A stretch of 52,103 nucleotides of DNA from Pseudomonadota bacterium (GTDB taxonomy: Bacteria; Pseudomonadota; Gammaproteobacteria; Acidiferrobacterales; UBA6901). The stretch spans positions 1 to 52,103 of the forward strand of contig JAJXUF010000013.1 in the NCBI GenBank assembly GCA_021783175.1, written 5' to 3'. The notes beneath the pieces were generated by a model. It worked only from the letters and a program-made list of their open reading frames with translations. It made no database searches and was not told the DNA's origin. Shown here in pieces: positions 1 through 9,252 of the stretch (the first letter of the stretch is position 1; each line of letters begins with the position of its first letter). The position numbers were made by a program, and so were the translations under genes.

Positions 1-2612
1 CGAATCTGTTCGGTGGCCACCGGCAACTCTTCTTGCGGCACCTCGAAAACCAGTTCGTCATGCACTTGCATGATCATCTTGGTGCGCACGCCTGAGTCGA
101 CAATCCAGGAATCCACGGCGATCATCGCCAGCTTGATCAGGTCCGCGGCCGTGCCTTGCATCGGCGCATTGATCGCCGTGCGCTCCGCGTACTGGCGGCG
201 TGCCTGGTTGGCGGCGTTTATTTCCGGTAAATACAAGCGGCGCCCGAAGACAGTCTCCACATAGCCGATCTCGTGCGCCTGGGCGCGCGTGCGGTCCATG
301 AAATCTTTCACGCCAGGGTAGCGCGCGAAATAGAGGTTGATATAGTCCTGTGCAGCAGTGCGATCGATCTTGAGCTGTTGCGCCAGTCCGAAAGAAGACA
401 TGCCGTAGATCAGGCCGAAATTGATTGCCTTGGCATTCCGACGCATCTCGTCGGTCACGAGGTCCGCCGCGACGCCAAAGACTTCGGCAGCGGTGGCGCG
501 GTGCACATCCGAACCCTGCTCGAAGGCCGCGACCAGACCTGGATCTGCGGACAAGTGCGCCATGATACGCAACTCGATCTGCGAGTAGTCGGCAGAAACG
601 ATCTTGCTGCCCGCTTCAGCCACGAAAGCCTGGCGGATGCGTCGTCCCTCCGCCGTTCGCACCGGAATGTTCTGCAGGTTTGGATCGGAAGATGACAGTC
701 GCCCGGTGGCGGCCACCGCCTGATGGTAGGACGTGTGGACTCTTCCGGTACGCGCATTAACCATTTCCGGCAGCTTGTCGGCATAGGTCGATTTGAGCTT
801 GGCGATACCGCGGTGCTCGAGAATAACGCGTGGCAGAGGGTAGTCCAGCGCCAGTTCCTGCAGCACGTCTTCCGCGGTTGAGGGCTGACCCTTGGGTGTG
901 CGCTTTAAGACGGGAAGCTTGAGCTTGACGAAGAGTATCTCCTGGATCTGCAACGGCGAGGCCAAATTGAACGGCTGTTCGGCAAGCTTGTAGGCTTCTT
1001 CTTCCAGCTCCAGGAGGCGCCGCGCAAGTTCGCTGCTCTGCTGGCGCAGCATGGCGCTGTCAATCCTGACACCGTTGCGCTCGATTCTTGCCAGCACCGG
1101 AACAAGCGGCATTTCGATGTCGCGAAAAAGCCTGGCCAGCGTCGGCAACTGCTGCAGGCGCGGCCACAGATTCTGGTGCAGCCGCATGGTGATGTCCGCA
1201 TCTTCGGCGGCATAGTCGGTTGCCTGTTCGATAGCGACCTCGCGAAAATTGATCTGGTTCTTGCCCTTGCCGGTGACCTCTTCGTACTTGATGGTCTTGT
1301 AACCGAGGTATTTGAGGGCAAGGCTGTCCATGTCATGTCGCGACGCCGTGCTGTCTAGAACATACGATTCGAGCATGGTATCGAATTCGATACCGCGCAA
1401 AGTGATGCCGCAATTTGCCAGCACGTTCATATCGTACTTGAGGTTCTGGCCGACTTTCTTGTATTGCGCATCTTCCAGCAGCGGTTTGAGCTTGCGCACT
1501 ACGCTGTCGAGATCGAGCTGCGCGGGTGCCGCGGGGTATGCGTGCGTCAGCGGCACGTAGGCGGCTTCGCCGGCACGGTCGGTAAAAGACACGCCGACCA
1601 GTTGCGCATTCATGACGTTAAGGTCGGTGGTCTCGGTATCAAAAGCGAACAGGCCACTATGGCGCAATCGCGTGATCCATTCGTCAAGCTGACTTGCTTG
1701 CAGCAGAGTCGCATAGCTGGCTGGCCGCGCCGCCACCGGTCCGCTCGCCGGCTGGTTCAATCCGCCCAGTTCGGCCAACCACGTGCGGAACTCCAGTTCG
1801 CGGAAAAGGGCGCGTAGCGCATCCGCATCCTGCGGCTGGCGCACCAGATCCTCCGCACTCATGGCCAGCTCAACGTCGCGCTTGATCTTGGCGAGCTGGT
1901 ACGACAGCGGCAATTTAGCGAGTGCGTCGCGCAGGCTTTCTCCCACTTTGCCGCCAATGTCGGCAGCGTGGGCGACGACTCCCTCAAGGGAACCGTATTC
2001 CTGCAACCACTTGCTCGCGGTTTTTGGGCCGACTTTCGGCACACCGGGAATGTTGTCCACGGCATCACCTACCAGAGCAAGATAATCCACGATACGTTCC
2101 GGCGGTACGCCGAATTTTTCCACCACCGCGGCGTGGTCGTAATGTGTATTTGTCATCGTATCGATCAGCGTGATGTGGTCGCTGACGAGCTGCGCCAGGT
2201 CCTTATCGCCTGTGGATATGAGCGCGTCCATGCCGTGTGCCACTGCTTGATCGGCGAGCGTCGCGATGACGTCGTCGGCCTCCACCCCGCCAACCGTTAG
2301 AAGCGCGAGGCCCATGGAGCGCACAATGGCGTGAATCGCCGCGATCTGCGAGCTAAGCGCGTCGGGCATGGGCGGGCGATGTGCCTTGTATTCCGGGTAA
2401 ATATCATCGCGAAAGGTCTTGCCCGGAGCGTCGAAAACAACCGCGATGTATTGTGGATCGTAGTCGTTCAGGAGCTTGCGCAGCATGTTCGTCACACCAT
2501 ATACCGCGCCGGTGTGTTCGCCGCGCGAGTTCGTCAGATTGGGCATTGCATGAAAGGCCCGGTATAGGTAGGACGACCCGTCCACCAATACCAGCGTTTT
2601 GCGCTGCGTCAT
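1..2612 (-). CDS. polA: DNA polymerase I (C-terminus cut by window edge)
   Basis: Family A DNA polymerase that fills gaps and removes RNA primers in replication and repair. The reverse strand is open from an ATG at 2612 to the window edge, giving about 870 residues; Escherichia coli Pol I has 928, so roughly the last 50 are missing. The N-terminal part matches the 5' nuclease domain (start MTQRKTLVLVDGSSYL). The middle holds a DTETT motif typical of an intact 3'-5' exonuclease. The polymerase part shows the O-helix (FGLIYGMSSFG) and the metal-binding motif C (QVHDELVFEV). A GGGAG lies 11 nt before the ATG. The gene is divergent from the LOG-family gene, with about 40 nt between starts. The function is clear from the sequence. 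Confidence 0.97.
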   Translation of the reverse strand, partial: MTQRKTLVLVDGSSYLYRAFHAMPNLTNSRGEHTGAVYGVTNMLRKLLNDYDPQYIAVVFDAPGKTFRDDIYPEYKAHRPPMPDALSSQIAAIHAIVRSMGLALLTVGGVEADDVIATLADQAVAHGMDALISTGDKDLAQLVSDHITLIDTMTNTHYDHAAVVEKFGVPPERIVDYLALVGDAVDNIPGVPKVGPKTASKWLQEYGSLEGVVAHAADIGGKVGESLRDALAKLPLSYQLAKIKRDVELAMSAEDLVRQPQDADALRALFRELEFRTWLAELGGLNQPASGPVAARPASYATLLQASQLDEWITRLRHSGLFAFDTETTDLNVMNAQLVGVSFTDRAGEAAYVPLTHAYPAAPAQLDLDSVVRKLKPLLEDAQYKKVGQNLKYDMNVLANCGITLRGIEFDTMLESYVLDSTASRHDMDSLALKYLGYKTIKYEEVTGKGKNQINFREVAIEQATDYAAEDADITMRLHQNLWPRLQQLPTLARLFRDIEMPLVPVLARIERNGVRIDSAMLRQQSSELARRLLELEEEAYKLAEQPFNLASPLQIQEILFVKLKLPVLKRTPKGQPSTAEDVLQELALDYPLPRVILEHRGIAKLKSTYADKLPEMVNARTGRVHTSYHQAVAATGRLSSSDPNLQNIPVRTAEGRRIRQAFVAEAGSKIVSADYSQIELRIMAHLSADPGLVAAFEQGSDVHRATAAEVFGVAADLVTDEMRRNAKAINFGLIYGMSSFGLAQQLKIDRTAAQDYINLYFARYPGVKDFMDRTRAQAHEIGYVETVFGRRLYLPEINAANQARRQYAERTAINAPMQGTAADLIKLAMIAVDSWIVDSGVRTKMIMQVHDELVFEVPQEELPVATEQI

Positions 2613-2654
2613 ACTGTGAGGTTCTCCCGCTTTTGTGCTACAAAGATAAATTAT

Positions 2655-3389
2655 ATGAACGACAACTCCACTGCGCCGCAAAAATCCATCGAATCGTTTA
2701 CCACGTCGTCGTCCACCTTGTCACGGGAGTCATGGAAGATATTCCAGATCATGGCCGAGTTTGTCGAAGGTTTTGAACGGCTCGCGCTCATTCGTCCTTC
2801 TGTCAGCATTTTCGGATCGGCGCGTATCGCACCCGGGCATCCGTACTATGCAGCGGGCGAGACGCTCTCGCGACTCTTGTCGGACGCCGGATTTTCGGTG
2901 GTGAGCGGAGGCGGTCCGGGAATCATGGAGGCGGCCAACAAGGGGGCTTTTGCCGGTAAGTCCCCGAGCGTGGGCCTGAATATCAAACTGCCGCATGAGC
3001 AGCTTAGCAATCCCTACCAGAATATCAGCCTGAGCTTCCGTCATTTCTTCGCACGCAAAGTCATGTTCGTCAAATATGCCTCGGCTTACGTGGTGTTGCC
3101 GGGCGGTTTCGGCACATTGGACGAGCTGGCGGAGATTCTCACATTGGTTCAGACCGGAAAAGGTAAGCGAATTCCGATCATTCTCGTAAACCGACGGTTT
3201 TGGAGCGGTCTTGTGGACTGGTTCAAGAATACCCTGGTGGCGGAAGGGATGATTGCCCAAGGCGATCTTGACCTGTTTGTTCTGGCAGACGAACCGCAAG
3301 ATGTGGTCGACGCCATATTCCGATATTATGAAGGCCGCGGAGGCTTCGGGCTATCCGCCGAGGAACGTGAGAAGGAGCTCAATCTTTGA
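2655..3389 (+). CDS. LOG-family protein (TIGR00730), putative nucleotide 5'-monophosphate phosphoribohydrolase
   Basis: Rossmann-like protein of the family once called lysine decarboxylase, now linked to hydrolysis of (cytokinin) riboside monophosphates. The diagnostic PGGFGTLDE sits at residues 149-157, and an upstream GGGPGIMEAANKGA matches the phosphate-binding loop. The length, 244 residues, suits the longer bacterial group. I chose the ATG at 2655; a GTG at 2616 in the same frame would run into the polA start region and adds residues that look unlike the family. The next gene starts 4 nt before this stop, so the two are probably co-transcribed. The substrate cannot be told from sequence. 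Confidence 0.9.
   Translation: MNDNSTAPQKSIESFTTSSSTLSRESWKIFQIMAEFVEGFERLALIRPSVSIFGSARIAPGHPYYAAGETLSRLLSDAGFSVVSGGGPGIMEAANKGAFAGKSPSVGLNIKLPHEQLSNPYQNISLSFRHFFARKVMFVKYASAYVVLPGGFGTLDELAEILTLVQTGKGKRIPIILVNRRFWSGLVDWFKNTLVAEGMIAQGDLDLFVLADEPQDVVDAIFRYYEGRGGFGLSAEEREKELNL
3371..3377 (+). promoter_or_regulatory. Ribosome binding site GAAGGAG setting a TTG start at 3386
   Basis: GAAGGAG lies 8 nt before TTG 3386, inside the end of the LOG-family gene. It favours that TTG over the in-frame ATG at 3419, which has no good upstream site. Confidence 0.6.
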
Positions 3390-3778
3390 TTCGTGATGGC
3401 CTATTGAGCAAATTTCGCATGCGTAGCTTCTGGTTTGTGTTGGCGTTTCTGCTGCTCCCGGCCGCTGACCTATTGGCCGCGGATAACTCGGGGTTCCAGG
3501 CGTTGCCACCACCCCCGCCGATGCCCACGAAGGTCGAACCGGCGCCGCCTCCCGCACAATCGACCGACCGGGTGCCGGCCCCGGAAATCACCATCACCAC
3601 GCACGGCCAGACGCGCTATCAGGAGTACCGGATAGGCGGCCAGCTTTACATGATCAAGGTGATTCCGGCAAAGGGACCGCCGTACTATCTTATCGATAGA
3701 AACGGTACAGGTCGTTTCAGCCGCAGTGATTTCGCGCCACGCGTGTCACCGCCGATGTGGATACTCAAGCGATTTTGA
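3386..3778 (+). CDS. DUF2782 family exported protein
   Basis: Small exported protein of unknown function, 130 residues from the TTG at 3386. A hydrophobic stretch at about residues 14-30 ending ADLLA-AD looks like a cleavable signal peptide. A proline-rich linker follows. The C-terminal half has the family pattern: a YRIGGQLYMIKVIP strand, then GPPYYLIDRNG. In Pseudomonas a DUF2782 gene lies next to polA (recalled knowledge), which fits this location. The start codon overlaps the upstream stop (TTGA), suggesting translational coupling. An ATG at 3419 would still keep the signal peptide. Confidence 0.85.
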   Translation: MIRDGLLSKFRMRSFWFVLAFLLLPAADLLAADNSGFQALPPPPPMPTKVEPAPPPAQSTDRVPAPEITITTHGQTRYQEYRIGGQLYMIKVIPAKGPPYYLIDRNGTGRFSRSDFAPRVSPPMWILKRF

Positions 3779-4021
3779 TGCAGCCGCGACGGGCAATTCT
3801 AGGCTGCAGACCCCCAGTGCTGAGCCGCTTACGACCGGCAGTCCTGCCGGACGCGACCATTGTGCGCGCCTGCCTGGCGCAATTGGGCACTGTCTGTGGG
3901 CCAAGGCCAAAAAACCCTATGCATCGTGATGGGCGCCTTGCGCTTGGCGCGGTCCCGGTCGTAGGATGCGCACAGCGCGCAGAATGCGAAAGCGGCATCG
4001 GTACTGCAAGTAGCCGTGCTC

Positions 4022-4028
4022 GGAGGAG
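4022..4028 (+). promoter_or_regulatory. Strong ribosome binding site GGAGGAG setting a TTG start at 4037
   Basis: GGAGGAG lies 8 nt before TTG 4037. The in-frame GTG at 4016 lies in front of this site and has no site of its own, so the TTG is the better start. Confidence 0.65.
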
Positions 4029-4036
4029 ACGCAGCG

Positions 4037-4819
4037 TTGAGATTGACCAATAAAGTGGGGGCCCGGCGTGGCCTGTCCTGGATCGCCGGAAGCTGGAGTT
4101 TATTGCGCAGGGACGGACTGCTGTGGATGGCGATGACCTCCATCTACATGCTCATTGCCGTCGGTCTCAAGATGATCCCCTTCATCGGTGTTTTGGTGCT
4201 GGTGCTGATCAGTCCGATCCTGCTGGCCGGCGTGCTCGATACCGCCCATGACCTGGAAGCGCCGCCCGCCGCCCCGCAGGACGAAGGCGACCAGCCACGG
4301 CCCAATTTCATGAAGCGCGCCGTGCACCGCCTGTTCGGCGCCTTTTCGCATCAGGAAGAAGTGCTTCCCATCATGGTGATCAGCACTCTCACGCTCGGCG
4401 CGGTGGTTGTCATACAAATCCTCGCTCAACTGCTCAAGGTGGGTGGCCCGGCGCTTTCCGCCATGCTCGCCGGCAGCGTGGGACCGGCGGTATGGTTGCC
4501 GGCAATGCTCAGTCTGTTCGTCGTGCTGGTACTGCAAATCATTTTGGGCATGGCCATCTTTTACGCCGTTCCGTTAGTGCTGTTCAAGAAGGAGCCTCCG
4601 CTCGCTGCCATGGAAAAAAGTTTCCGGGCTTGTCTCGACAATGCCGCGGCGCTTGCCATTTTTGCCATACCCTTCGCCATCGCCAATACGGCCGCCGACC
4701 TGCTGTATTTTGACCTCGATTTCCCAAAGGATTATCTGGTGCTGTTTGTGCTCGGTTTTGTCACGTTACCGTTTTTCGTGGGCGGCCTCTATCGCAGCTA
4801 TGAGGACGCGTTCGGTTAA
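4037..4819 (+). CDS. BPSS1780-family integral membrane protein
   Basis: Inner-membrane protein of about 260 residues. The N-terminus has the family layout: a short amphipathic stretch (SWIAGSWSLLRRDGLLWM), then paired hydrophobic helices around a proline and glycine-rich turn (MIPFIGVLVLVLISPILLAG). A charged loop follows, then three or four more hydrophobic segments. The closest family I can recall is the BPSS1780 type, whose function is not established. The start is the TTG at 4037 on the basis of the GGAGGAG site. A double hairpin with a T-tract directly downstream ends the transcript. The 258 nt before it hold no gene I can support. Confidence 0.8.
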   Translation: MRLTNKVGARRGLSWIAGSWSLLRRDGLLWMAMTSIYMLIAVGLKMIPFIGVLVLVLISPILLAGVLDTAHDLEAPPAAPQDEGDQPRPNFMKRAVHRLFGAFSHQEEVLPIMVISTLTLGAVVVIQILAQLLKVGGPALSAMLAGSVGPAVWLPAMLSLFVVLVLQIILGMAIFYAVPLVLFKKEPPLAAMEKSFRACLDNAAALAIFAIPFAIANTAADLLYFDLDFPKDYLVLFVLGFVTLPFFVGGLYRSYEDAFG

Positions 4820-4828
4820 TAACAATGA

Positions 4829-4873
4829 CAAAGCGTTATCGCTTTGACGGCCACTTCGGTGGCCGTTTTTTTT
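4829..4873 (+). terminator. Tandem hairpin and rho-independent terminator
   Basis: Two hairpins abut. The first is CAAAGCG (4829-4835) pairing with CGCTTTG (4840-4846). The second is ACGGCCAC (4847-4854), loop TTCG, GTGGCCGT (4859-4866), followed by a run of eight T. The second is a textbook intrinsic terminator for the membrane-protein gene. Confidence 0.9.
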
Positions 4874-4931
4874 GCTAACTCCTTCCTGCTAGGATTCTTC
4901 CACCGGTCACGCGCAAAATGGACGGATATCG

Positions 4932-5870
4932 ATGCGACTCCAGGTGTATTACGGTGAACAACTGGCACGCTACGGGTTCGGCAATGGCCATCCTTTTGGC
5001 AGGGATCGGCTGGACGCATTCTGGCAGCTGTGCCTGAAGCGGGGCTTGGATGCGCAATTCGACGTTGCCGAGCCGGTTCTGGCCAGCGAACAGGATCTGC
5101 TGCGTTTTCATACGGCCGACTATGTCTCGCAGGTGCGCCAGCAGTCCCAGAGTGGCGCCGGCTATCTCGATTACGGAGACACTCCTGCCTTTGTCGGAGT
5201 GTTCGAAGCCGCCGCATATGTGGTCGGTTCGACCGTAGACGCTGTCAACCAGGCAGTCGCCGGCCAGCGACCACGCAGCTTCGTTCCCATTGCCGGACTG
5301 CACCACGCGCGCCGCGACGGCGCCGCGGGCTTTTGCGTTTTCAATGACATCGGTGTCGCGATCGAAACATTGCGTCAGGTGCACAATATCCGGCGCATTG
5401 CTTACGTCGATATCGATGCGCACCACGGCGATGGCGTGTTTTACGCCTTCGAAAGCGATCCTGAGCTGGTGATCGCCGATGTCCACGAAGATGGACGTTT
5501 CCTGTACCCCGGTACCGGCCGCAGCGACGAATCAGGGATTGGTGCGGGGCGCGGAACCAAGATCAACATTCCCATGGCCCCGGAATCGGATGATGCCGCT
5601 TTTCGCCGCAAGTGGCCGGAGATCGAAGAATTTCTGCGAGCCAAGGAGCCACAGTTTGTCCTGCTGCAGGCCGGCGCCGACAGTATCGGCGGCGATCCGC
5701 TGACGCACCTGCGTTTCACGCCCGCCATCCACGGGTATGTATCCGCACAGTTGCGTAAGCTGGCTGACGATTGCTGTCAGGGACGCATGGTAGCCATGGG
5801 AGGCGGGGGCTACGATCGGAGCAATCTGGCCCGCGCCTGGGTCGCGGTGGTGGAAGGGATGCTTGGCTAG
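4932..5870 (+). CDS. Histone deacetylase family protein (AcuC / acetylpolyamine amidohydrolase-like)
   Basis: Zinc-dependent deacetylase fold, 312 residues, the size of bacterial class I/II HDAC-like enzymes. Visible active-site features are the His pair H124-H125, the DIDAHHGDG motif with zinc ligands D162 and H164, a third zinc ligand D250 in QAGADS, and Y294 in GGGGYD. All expected catalytic residues are present, so it should be active. Bacterial members remove acetyl groups from acetyl-CoA synthetase (AcuC), polyamines or other small amides; the sequence does not decide which. It stands alone behind a terminator, with a GGDEF gene converging on it. Confidence 0.92.
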   Translation: MRLQVYYGEQLARYGFGNGHPFGRDRLDAFWQLCLKRGLDAQFDVAEPVLASEQDLLRFHTADYVSQVRQQSQSGAGYLDYGDTPAFVGVFEAAAYVVGSTVDAVNQAVAGQRPRSFVPIAGLHHARRDGAAGFCVFNDIGVAIETLRQVHNIRRIAYVDIDAHHGDGVFYAFESDPELVIADVHEDGRFLYPGTGRSDESGIGAGRGTKINIPMAPESDDAAFRRKWPEIEEFLRAKEPQFVLLQAGADSIGGDPLTHLRFTPAIHGYVSAQLRKLADDCCQGRMVAMGGGGYDRSNLARAWVAVVEGMLG

Positions 5871-5890
5871 GCGGCATGCACTGCCGCCCG

Positions 5891-6664
5891 TCAGGCGGAC
5901 TTCTTGTTGCCCGAGCGCCCGGATGTGGTTTTACCACCCTCTGTCACGCTCTTCTCGACGCGTGTCAGCAGTTGTTCCAGGTCTTCGCCCTTGTGAAACT
6001 GTGTTGCCCCGAGGCCAATGTTTATTTTGAATTCCTTTCCCCCCAGCGCCAGTGTGGCCGCTGCCGTGCCGCGGCGCACGCGCTCGGTGATCTTAGCTGC
6101 GTCTTTAAGGGAGGTGTGAGGCAAAATAATCAGAAACTCATTGTCGCCATAGCGGCCGGCACGATCAGGCATGCGCAAGGTTTCTCCCAGCACACCTGCC
6201 ACAGCCTGCAAGACCTGCTCTCCGCCCTTGCGCCCGTGGGATTCTGTCAGGCGCTTGAAATCGGTTATCTCGACGACTGCGACCGAGAGCGGATCACCGT
6301 ACCGCTCGGCCTGAGCCATCGCCTCGAGCAGACTCGAAGTAATGCCGCGTCGATTGGCCAGGCGTGTCACCGAATCGGTGACCGCAGAGCGGTCGGCGTC
6401 TAGGGCGCCGCTTGTTTTCAGGCGCTGCTCATAATCGCGTGTCATGGGAGCCACCACCAGCGCGTACAAGGCGGGCACGAGGATTCCCGCCATTAGCGCA
6501 GCACCCGCCAGAATCATGACGATCGGCGGCTTGGGGGTTTCGCCAGCGTATACGATCAACAGCATCACTGCCGTCGAGGCGCCGAAGGTGACCAGCGCCA
6601 CGCCCAACAGCGACAGAATTTTGGATTGAACCCCATTCGACTTACTTGCGACATGATTCGGCAT
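5891..6664 (-). CDS. Membrane GGDEF-domain protein with degenerate active site (GDNEF) and intact I-site
   Basis: 257 residues with two hydrophobic segments near the N-terminus (about residues 17-38 and 46-70) and a cytoplasmic GGDEF domain. The signature that should read GGDEF is GDNEF at 173-177: the metal-binding Asp is Asn and the second Gly is Asp. The allosteric c-di-GMP-binding RxxD is intact (RMPD, 164-167) at the normal five-residue distance. Diguanylate cyclase activity is therefore doubtful, while c-di-GMP binding remains plausible. The start is ATG 6664. It lacks the N-terminal domain shared by the other three GGDEF proteins in the window. Confidence 0.85.
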   Translation of the reverse strand: MPNHVASKSNGVQSKILSLLGVALVTFGASTAVMLLIVYAGETPKPPIVMILAGAALMAGILVPALYALVVAPMTRDYEQRLKTSGALDADRSAVTDSVTRLANRRGITSSLLEAMAQAERYGDPLSVAVVEITDFKRLTESHGRKGGEQVLQAVAGVLGETLRMPDRAGRYGDNEFLIILPHTSLKDAAKITERVRRGTAAATLALGGKEFKINIGLGATQFHKGEDLEQLLTRVEKSVTEGGKTTSGRSGNKKSA

Positions 6665-6804
6665 AAGCCTGCTCCGCCTTGGTTTTACATAATAGTCACC
6701 CGCAGGTGTCCCTACCCTTTGTCCTTCGGGGTCAACGCATTTGTCCCGCTAACAGATTGGCCCGCCCGCGGCTAGGTGTCAATCTGAAGGTTGCTGCGCA
6801 GGCC

Positions 6805-8985
6805 CTAAAGTGGCTGCAGATTGGCGTAGGCCGCTACTAGCCATTTTGCGCCCGCATTCTCGAAATTCACCTGCACTCGCGTATGTTCGCCGCGCCCTTC
6901 GACGCTGAGCACCACGCCTTCGCCGAATTTGTCGTGATGAACCCGTTCGCCGAGGCGCAGGCCCCGAACTTGGATCGTGTCTGGGGGAGGGGTTCCAGCG
7001 TCACTGCCGGGCCCCGCCATCGACCCGTGGCGATAGCCGATGGTCGGTTGCAGCCGCACTTCCTGTACGAGTTCCGGGGGAATTTCTCCGAGAAAGCGGG
7101 ATGGACTGGTGTAGTGCTCGCTTCCGTAAAGGCGGCGCACTTCGGCATAAGTGAGGTAAAGCTGGCGCATCGCGCGCGTCATGCCTACGTAACACAGACG
7201 ACGCTCCTCCTCCATCCGTCCCGATTCCTCGGACGAACGCTGGTGCGGAAAAAGTCCCTCTTCCATGCCGGTAAGGAAGACCAGGGGAAACTCCAGACCC
7301 TTGGCCGAGTGCAAGCTCATCAGCTGCACGCAATCCTCCCACGCCTCGGCTTCGCCCTCGCCAGCCTCGAGTGCAGCGTGCGCCAGGAAACCCGACAGTG
7401 GGTCCATCCCGCCGCTCTCGTCATGCCGATAATTGCGCGCCGCGCTCACTAGTTCTTCCAGGTTTTCGACGCGCATTTCGCTCTTTTCACCCTTGTCATT
7501 GCGATGAAGGTCAATCAAGCCGCTCAGCCGCAGCATGTGCTCCACCTGGTCAGCCAGAGTTGCGCCAGCCGTTTCCTCCGCCAGCCTTTCGATGAGCGTC
7601 ATGAATCCGCGCAGGGCGTTGGTGGCGCGCGCGGCCAGCTGTCCGCCGCCGGTCAGATCGCTTGCTGCCTGCCACAGGGAGATTGCCTTCGTGCGTGCAT
7701 GAACGCGCAAAGCATCCAGTGTGCGGTCGCCGACGCCGCGCGTCGGAACATTGGCGACGCGTTCAAAGGACGGATCATCATGGCGGCTCGCCATGAGCCG
7801 CAAATAGGCCAGGGCGTCCTTGATTTCGGCACGCTCGAAGAAGCGCAAGCCACCGTATACACGATACGGTACGCCGGCATTGACCAGGGTCTCCTCGAAC
7901 ACCCGTGATTGGGCATTGGATCGGTAGAGGACCGCCACCTCGGCGCGCCTGTGGCCATCGGCGACCCACGCCTGGATGCGATCCACGACGAACCGCGCCT
8001 CGTCCAGTTCGTTAGTTGCAGTGTAAATATGAACCGGTTCGCCTTTCGGGCCATCGGTCCAAAGTTCCTTTCCCAGTCGGCCGCTATTGTGTCGGATTAC
8101 CCCGTTGGCTGCGCTCAGTATTGTCGCGGTAGAACGGTAATTCTGCTCCAGGCGTATGACAACCGTACCGTGATGATCATGCTCAAACTTGAGGATGTTC
8201 TCAACCATTGCTCCGCGCCAGCCGTAAATCGATTGGTCGTCGTCGCCGACAACGAAGAGATTATTGTGCGCACCGGCAAAGAGCTTCAGCCAGTTGTACT
8301 GAATGCTGTTGGTGTCCTGAAATTCATCCACCAGAACGTGGCGAAAGCGTGTCTGATAGTGTTCGCGCAGCCGGCTGTCGTCGCGCAGGAGTTCATGGGC
8401 ACGCAACAGCAATTCCGCGAAATCTACCAGTCCTGTGCGCCGGCACGTGTCCTCGTACTCCTGGAAAACGCGTAGCCACTGTTTCTGGTGCGGGTCACTT
8501 GTCGATGCCAGATGCTGCGGTCGGCGTCCGGCTTCCTTGTGACCATTTATAAACCACTGTGCCTGGCGTGGGGGCCAGTAGGCCTCGTCAAGCTCCAGGT
8601 TCTTCACTACCCGCTTGATAAGGCGGTACTGGTCATCGCTGTCGAGGATTTGGAAATTTTGTGGCAGGCCGGCCTCGCGAAAGTGGGCGCGCAGCAGCCG
8701 GTGCGACAGGCCATGAAACGTGCCAATCCACATTCCGGCAACGGAAAAGCCAAGCATGGCCTCGATGCGCCCGCGCATTTCGTGCGCGGCCTTGTTCGTG
8801 AAAGTAACCGCAAGAATTGCGTGTGGCGACACGTTTTGGGTTTCCACAAGCCAAGCAACGCGGTGGGTGAGAACGCGGGTCTTGCCGCTGCCGGCGCCGG
8901 CCAAGACAAGAAGCGGCCCGGGCGGTGCGGCCACTGCCTGGCGCTGAGCGTCGTTGAGATTATCCAGAAGGTGAGATACATCCAT
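6805..8985 (-). CDS. uvrD: ATP-dependent DNA helicase II, UvrD
   Basis: Superfamily 1A helicase for nucleotide excision and mismatch repair, 726 residues against 720 in E. coli. Motifs in order: Walker A GAGSGKT (30-36), then VDEFQDTN (motif II), GDDDQSIYGWRGA (motif III), EQNYRS (motif IV), late helicase motifs including HSAKGLEFP and a C-terminal Tudor-like segment (GVVLSVEGRGEHTRVQVNF). The C-terminal segment separates UvrD from Rep. The gene appears to be a single unit. Confidence 0.96.
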   Translation of the reverse strand: MDVSHLLDNLNDAQRQAVAAPPGPLLVLAGAGSGKTRVLTHRVAWLVETQNVSPHAILAVTFTNKAAHEMRGRIEAMLGFSVAGMWIGTFHGLSHRLLRAHFREAGLPQNFQILDSDDQYRLIKRVVKNLELDEAYWPPRQAQWFINGHKEAGRRPQHLASTSDPHQKQWLRVFQEYEDTCRRTGLVDFAELLLRAHELLRDDSRLREHYQTRFRHVLVDEFQDTNSIQYNWLKLFAGAHNNLFVVGDDDQSIYGWRGAMVENILKFEHDHHGTVVIRLEQNYRSTATILSAANGVIRHNSGRLGKELWTDGPKGEPVHIYTATNELDEARFVVDRIQAWVADGHRRAEVAVLYRSNAQSRVFEETLVNAGVPYRVYGGLRFFERAEIKDALAYLRLMASRHDDPSFERVANVPTRGVGDRTLDALRVHARTKAISLWQAASDLTGGGQLAARATNALRGFMTLIERLAEETAGATLADQVEHMLRLSGLIDLHRNDKGEKSEMRVENLEELVSAARNYRHDESGGMDPLSGFLAHAALEAGEGEAEAWEDCVQLMSLHSAKGLEFPLVFLTGMEEGLFPHQRSSEESGRMEEERRLCYVGMTRAMRQLYLTYAEVRRLYGSEHYTSPSRFLGEIPPELVQEVRLQPTIGYRHGSMAGPGSDAGTPPPDTIQVRGLRLGERVHHDKFGEGVVLSVEGRGEHTRVQVNFENAGAKWLVAAYANLQPL

Positions 8986-9174
8986 GCCCGGATGATAACA
9001 AGGGTAGCAAGGCTGTGGGAGTTCATTGTCGGGCCGTTCTGCAAGATCGCTGTTTTACGGTTACTGTCGGCGCTGTCCGCTGCCGGTCCGGCGGGTCTCC
9101 GCCATTGAATGGTGGCAAGAGTTCCGCCGGTTAGCCGAAATGCAGACACCCTTTGTTTTTCTAGGCCCAAGATA

Positions 9175-9203
9175 TTGTTATTTCGCGAATCCAAGGGTAC
9201 ATT
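9175..9203 (+). promoter_or_regulatory. Candidate sigma-70 promoter before the second GGDEF gene
   Basis: TTGTTA (9175-9180) and TACATT (9198-9203) are 17 nt apart; each matches the consensus at 4 of 6 positions. They lie about 50 nt before the TTG start at 9253. This is a weak match and position is the main support. Confidence 0.3.
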
Positions 9204-9252
9204 CCCTAGATCCGACACCAGTTCATTGTGAAGGGTCTGAAAGGACAGCACA

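Noticed and set aside
3779..4036. Possible small gene between the DUF2782 and BPSS1780-type genes
   Set aside because: Open frames exist on both strands but none has a ribosome-binding site or family resemblance; only short hairpins (for example near 3835-3851) are seen.
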